A stretch of 64,000 bases of DNA from Chloromonas sp. AAM2. Taxonomy: Eukaryota > Chlorophyta > Chlorophyceae > Chlamydomonadales > Chlamydomonadaceae. A model generated the notes under the pieces. It had not been told where the DNA came from, did no database searches, and saw nothing but the letters and a program-made list of their open reading frames with translations. Positions 61,801-64,000 of this stretch are shown in pieces (position 1 is the first letter of the stretch; the number at the start of each line of letters is the position of its first letter). Location of the stretch: positions 52,483 to 116,482 of the forward strand of contig QAXH01005665.1 of assembly GCA_004335635.1 (NCBI GenBank), in the 5' to 3' direction. A program made the position numbers and the translations under genes.

Positions 61801-63680
61801 AACTCGACTGCAAAAGAGGCTGAGAATGACTATGTATAGCTGACAACGAGGCGTCAACCAAGCCGACCAAGCTTGTTCTGATTGTTTTAAACACCTTTGT
61901 TTCATTTACTCACGCCCCCAGCTCTGCATGTGCCCAGGTGTTGTGAGCGGCACGGGGCGGGAGATCCAGTCCCTCAGTGGCCGGCCCATCTCGGGAGTCA
62001 TCCAGACGGACGCGGCGATCAACCCAGGTGTGCGCAGGAGGGGTGGCAGCCGCAGGACCGGCGCGTTCACGAGGGGTTGTTTGCATCAACTGAAGATTGT
62101 GCATACCGAACTGTTGCTTTCCCAGCCTTGTCTCTAGTCATAACTGCAGGGAACAGCGGGGGTCCTCTGCTGGACAGCTCCGGGTGCGTCATCGGCATCA
62201 ACACGGCCATCTACTCGCCATCGGGTGCCAACTCAGGGGTGGGGTGAGTGTCATGTGAGCTCGTGGAGTGGGTGTTTAGGACGCAGCACCTTTGGCAGTG
62301 GTCTCAGGCAACTGTCAAATCTTGCGTGCACGTAGCATGCAGTCCATGTCAGAGCAGAGCTAGTTCATGTCTGTCTGGTGGCTTCCAATCCTCACAGCAT
62401 TTGTTTCCCCTCCCTTTCTCCCCTGCCCCCGCTCCCTGACCCACTTTTCTTTCACTCCACGGACTGAAGGCCAAGTAAACAACAAAAACAAAAACAAAGT
62501 TTATCAAAGCACAGTGAAAAAAACACGCAGGCAAACGCTTGCCATGTACTGCTTGTAATTTTCCCAGTCTGGCTGCAACAACCTCCATACCAGCACACTG
62601 TTTTTCATAGAGTTATGACTAGCTGCAAGCCAGCCCAGGCTCACTTGCTGCTGCTGAGCTACACGGCCTGGGCGAAAACAGCTCTGATTTTGTGTCAGAA
62701 ACTCATGGCTTTGGTTAGGATTGCAAACCGCCATCGCTCGTGCACACACTCAAATGTCCTGGCTCTCAACTAATGGCACAGAACATTTCACATCAGTGCA
62801 GCGCAGCACAATGTAACATGTGCGTTTTCACCTGGTGTGCGCACTGAGCAGATTCGCCATCCCCTCGGACACAATCCAGTCCAGTGTGAACCAGATACTG
62901 ACGTATGGGCGTGTGGTGCGGCCCGTGCTGGGCATAGCCTTCGCACCTGACCAGGCGGTGGAGTCACTAGGGGTCAAAGGTGGGCACAGCTGTGGGACGC
63001 CTGACGCGGTTGCCAGGAAAGCTGCAGGTTGTGTCTGGCACTCGGCTCTGGGAAGCAGGCAACTGCTTGCTGGTCAGGTCCAGAGGACTTGCCTGCTTGT
63101 CTCAGGTCTATGGGTGGCATACAATCGTCAGTCATGTGTCTCGCATACATTCGAGTGTGGGTGACTCAACAAGCATACAACCGTCAATCAGTAGGCATGT
63201 CACACATGTACAGCAGCAACACGGCATGGTCTTTGACACGGGGACGAAAGCCATTGATTGTCCAGAGGACTGGCACAGGATCGTAGATTGGCAGTGTTCA
63301 TTGCAAAGGGTGGTAGGCGGGGTACCTTGTGAACCCTGAGGACATGTGATTTCTGTGAGTAAGAAATCCCTGAGTAAGAAACCGTCAGCTTGTGGTCTTC
63401 CTGAACTACCTGATTGTAAACATGTTGTTGTAGCAGTTGCGGCACCATCATGTGATTTTATTTTTGTTATGAACGTGTTCAGCGTGTGTGACTTCATATG
63501 CGGCACGTGCCGGTGATCAAGTCATCGCACCAATTCATCATCACATCATTACATAGCTTCTCATGGTTCAACCCACGGTACTGCAGGACCAATTGTAACT
63601 GTGTGTGTGTGTGTGTGTCTTCAGGCATCATGGTCCTGAACGCGCGCGAGGGAGGGCCGGCATGGAAGGCGGGCATTCTG
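58896..63680 (+). CDS. DEG1: Thylakoid-lumen Deg1-like (HtrA) serine protease, 3' end outside window
   Basis: ATP-independent protease of the chloroplast lumen that degrades damaged photosystem proteins. Exons: 58896-58962, 59124-59263, 59403-59534, 60023-60113, 60547-60656, 60965-61048, 61447-61507, 61938-62027, 62150-62243, 62852-62979 and 63625-63680, giving 351 residues before the window ends in the PDZ region. The first 50 residues are basic and Ser/Thr-rich, starting [20 protein letters not shown], followed by a hydrophobic segment [17 protein letters not shown] and an ALA site, a two-step plastid-then-lumen leader. The catalytic triad is H144 (ITNYHV), D173 (KDIAVL) and S261 (NPGNSGGPL). 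[20 protein letters not shown] and [18 protein letters not shown] are typical of plant Deg1. The catalytic His codon is split by an intron (C then AC), and the glycine before NSGG is also split. Confidence 0.94.
61541..61607. repeat. Dispersed repeat, family B copy (diverged)
   Basis: ATC-rich sequence followed by CACATGGCATGTCACACTTT and GACCTACGGTACTGCAG. The end matches the copies at 45655-45818 and 63531-63587. It lies in a Deg1 intron. Confidence 0.45.
62455..62503 (+). repeat. Dispersed repeat, family A copy
   Basis: It reads TCCACGGACTGAAGGCCAAG then TAAACAACAAAAACAAAAAC. It matches the core and tail of the other family A copies but has lost the left part. It lies in the Deg1 intron between exons 9 and 10. 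Confidence 0.55.
63531..63587. repeat. Dispersed repeat, family B copy
   Basis: CATCATCACATCAT is followed by TACATAGCTTCTCATGGT and TCAACCCACGGTACTGCAG, close to the flank of the ATC microsatellite at 45655-45818. It lies in the Deg1 intron just upstream of the last exon in the window. Confidence 0.6.
63599..63620. repeat. (GT)n microsatellite at a splice acceptor
   Basis: About ten GT dinucleotides directly precede the TCTTCAG acceptor of the last Deg1 exon in the window (63625), taking the place of a pyrimidine tract. Confidence 0.85.
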
Positions 63681-63935
63681 GTGAGACCCAGCGGTCAATG
63701 GAATGAATGCGGGGATTGGGATAGCAAGCAGCAACTGCGTCACATGCGTCCACAACAGGCTATGAAGCACACACCCCTTATGATGCATACACGGCCTATG
63801 ATGCATGTTTGTATGCTGTACCAGGCAGCGAAGCACGCACAAGTAGAGCTGCACGGTGCCATGTCAATCCAGCACCACATTGCTTGGTGCATCAACCTGT
63901 CATCGCGAGTGCACGCACTGTGTCAACAAGTGGAA

Positions 63936-64000
63936 GTCAATGCACATGTACCACCCAATGCACATGTACCACCCAATGCACATGCACCACCCAATGCACA
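63936..64000. repeat. 18-bp tandem repeat running off the window
   Basis: The unit AATGCACATGTACCACCC is present three times plus a part copy and reaches the end of the window. It lies downstream of the last recognised Deg1 exon, probably in an intron. Confidence 0.85.

Overview
The window is nuclear DNA of a photosynthetic eukaryote, most likely a core chlorophyte green alga. The genes are split into many short exons with GT-AG introns. Several products carry plastid-type leaders, including a plastid glycerol-3-phosphate acyltransferase, a thylakoid-lumen Deg1-like protease and a PHT4-like plastid transporter. Proteins carry long Ala-, Gln- or Ser/Thr-rich insertions, as is common in Chlorophyceae, and introns are full of minisatellites. 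I cannot name the species from the sequence alone. Gene models were built by hand from homology recognised by eye, splice consensus and phase continuity.

Layout, left to right: ALG1-type mannosyltransferase (minus, 1320-3898, 4 exons); full three-domain OvoA for ovothiol synthesis (minus, 5740-14980, 18 exons); PHT4/ANTR-type transporter (minus, 16901-23602, 11 exons); a 302-bp divergent promoter; lipoyl(octanoyl) transferase (plus, 23905-26972); plastid glycerol-3-phosphate acyltransferase (minus, 28930-30699); a 297-bp divergent promoter; ribosomal protein S5 (plus, 30997-33065); a plastid-targeted protein of the Arabidopsis At4g37920-like family (minus, 34444-37801); DNA polymerase alpha catalytic subunit (minus, 38515-57195, about 36 exons, with an assembly gap in one intron); a doubtful small plus-strand gene (57388-58677); and a Deg1-like protease (plus, 58896 onward, cut by the window end).

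The genes are housekeeping or organelle functions and do not form a pathway cluster; neighbours are linked mainly by shared divergent promoters. I found no previously undescribed multi-gene system. The features most worth following are: a pol alpha C-terminus that has lost nearly all of its zinc-ligand cysteines; a Cys-rich insertion between the sulfoxide synthase and methyltransferase parts of OvoA; two probable GC-AG introns; several places where an exon's 3' edge and 5' splice site have been copied into the following intron, one of them in frame; an 883-bp hAT-type element with an 8-bp target-site duplication inside a POLA1 intron; and two small dispersed repeat families with simple-sequence tails sitting in introns.
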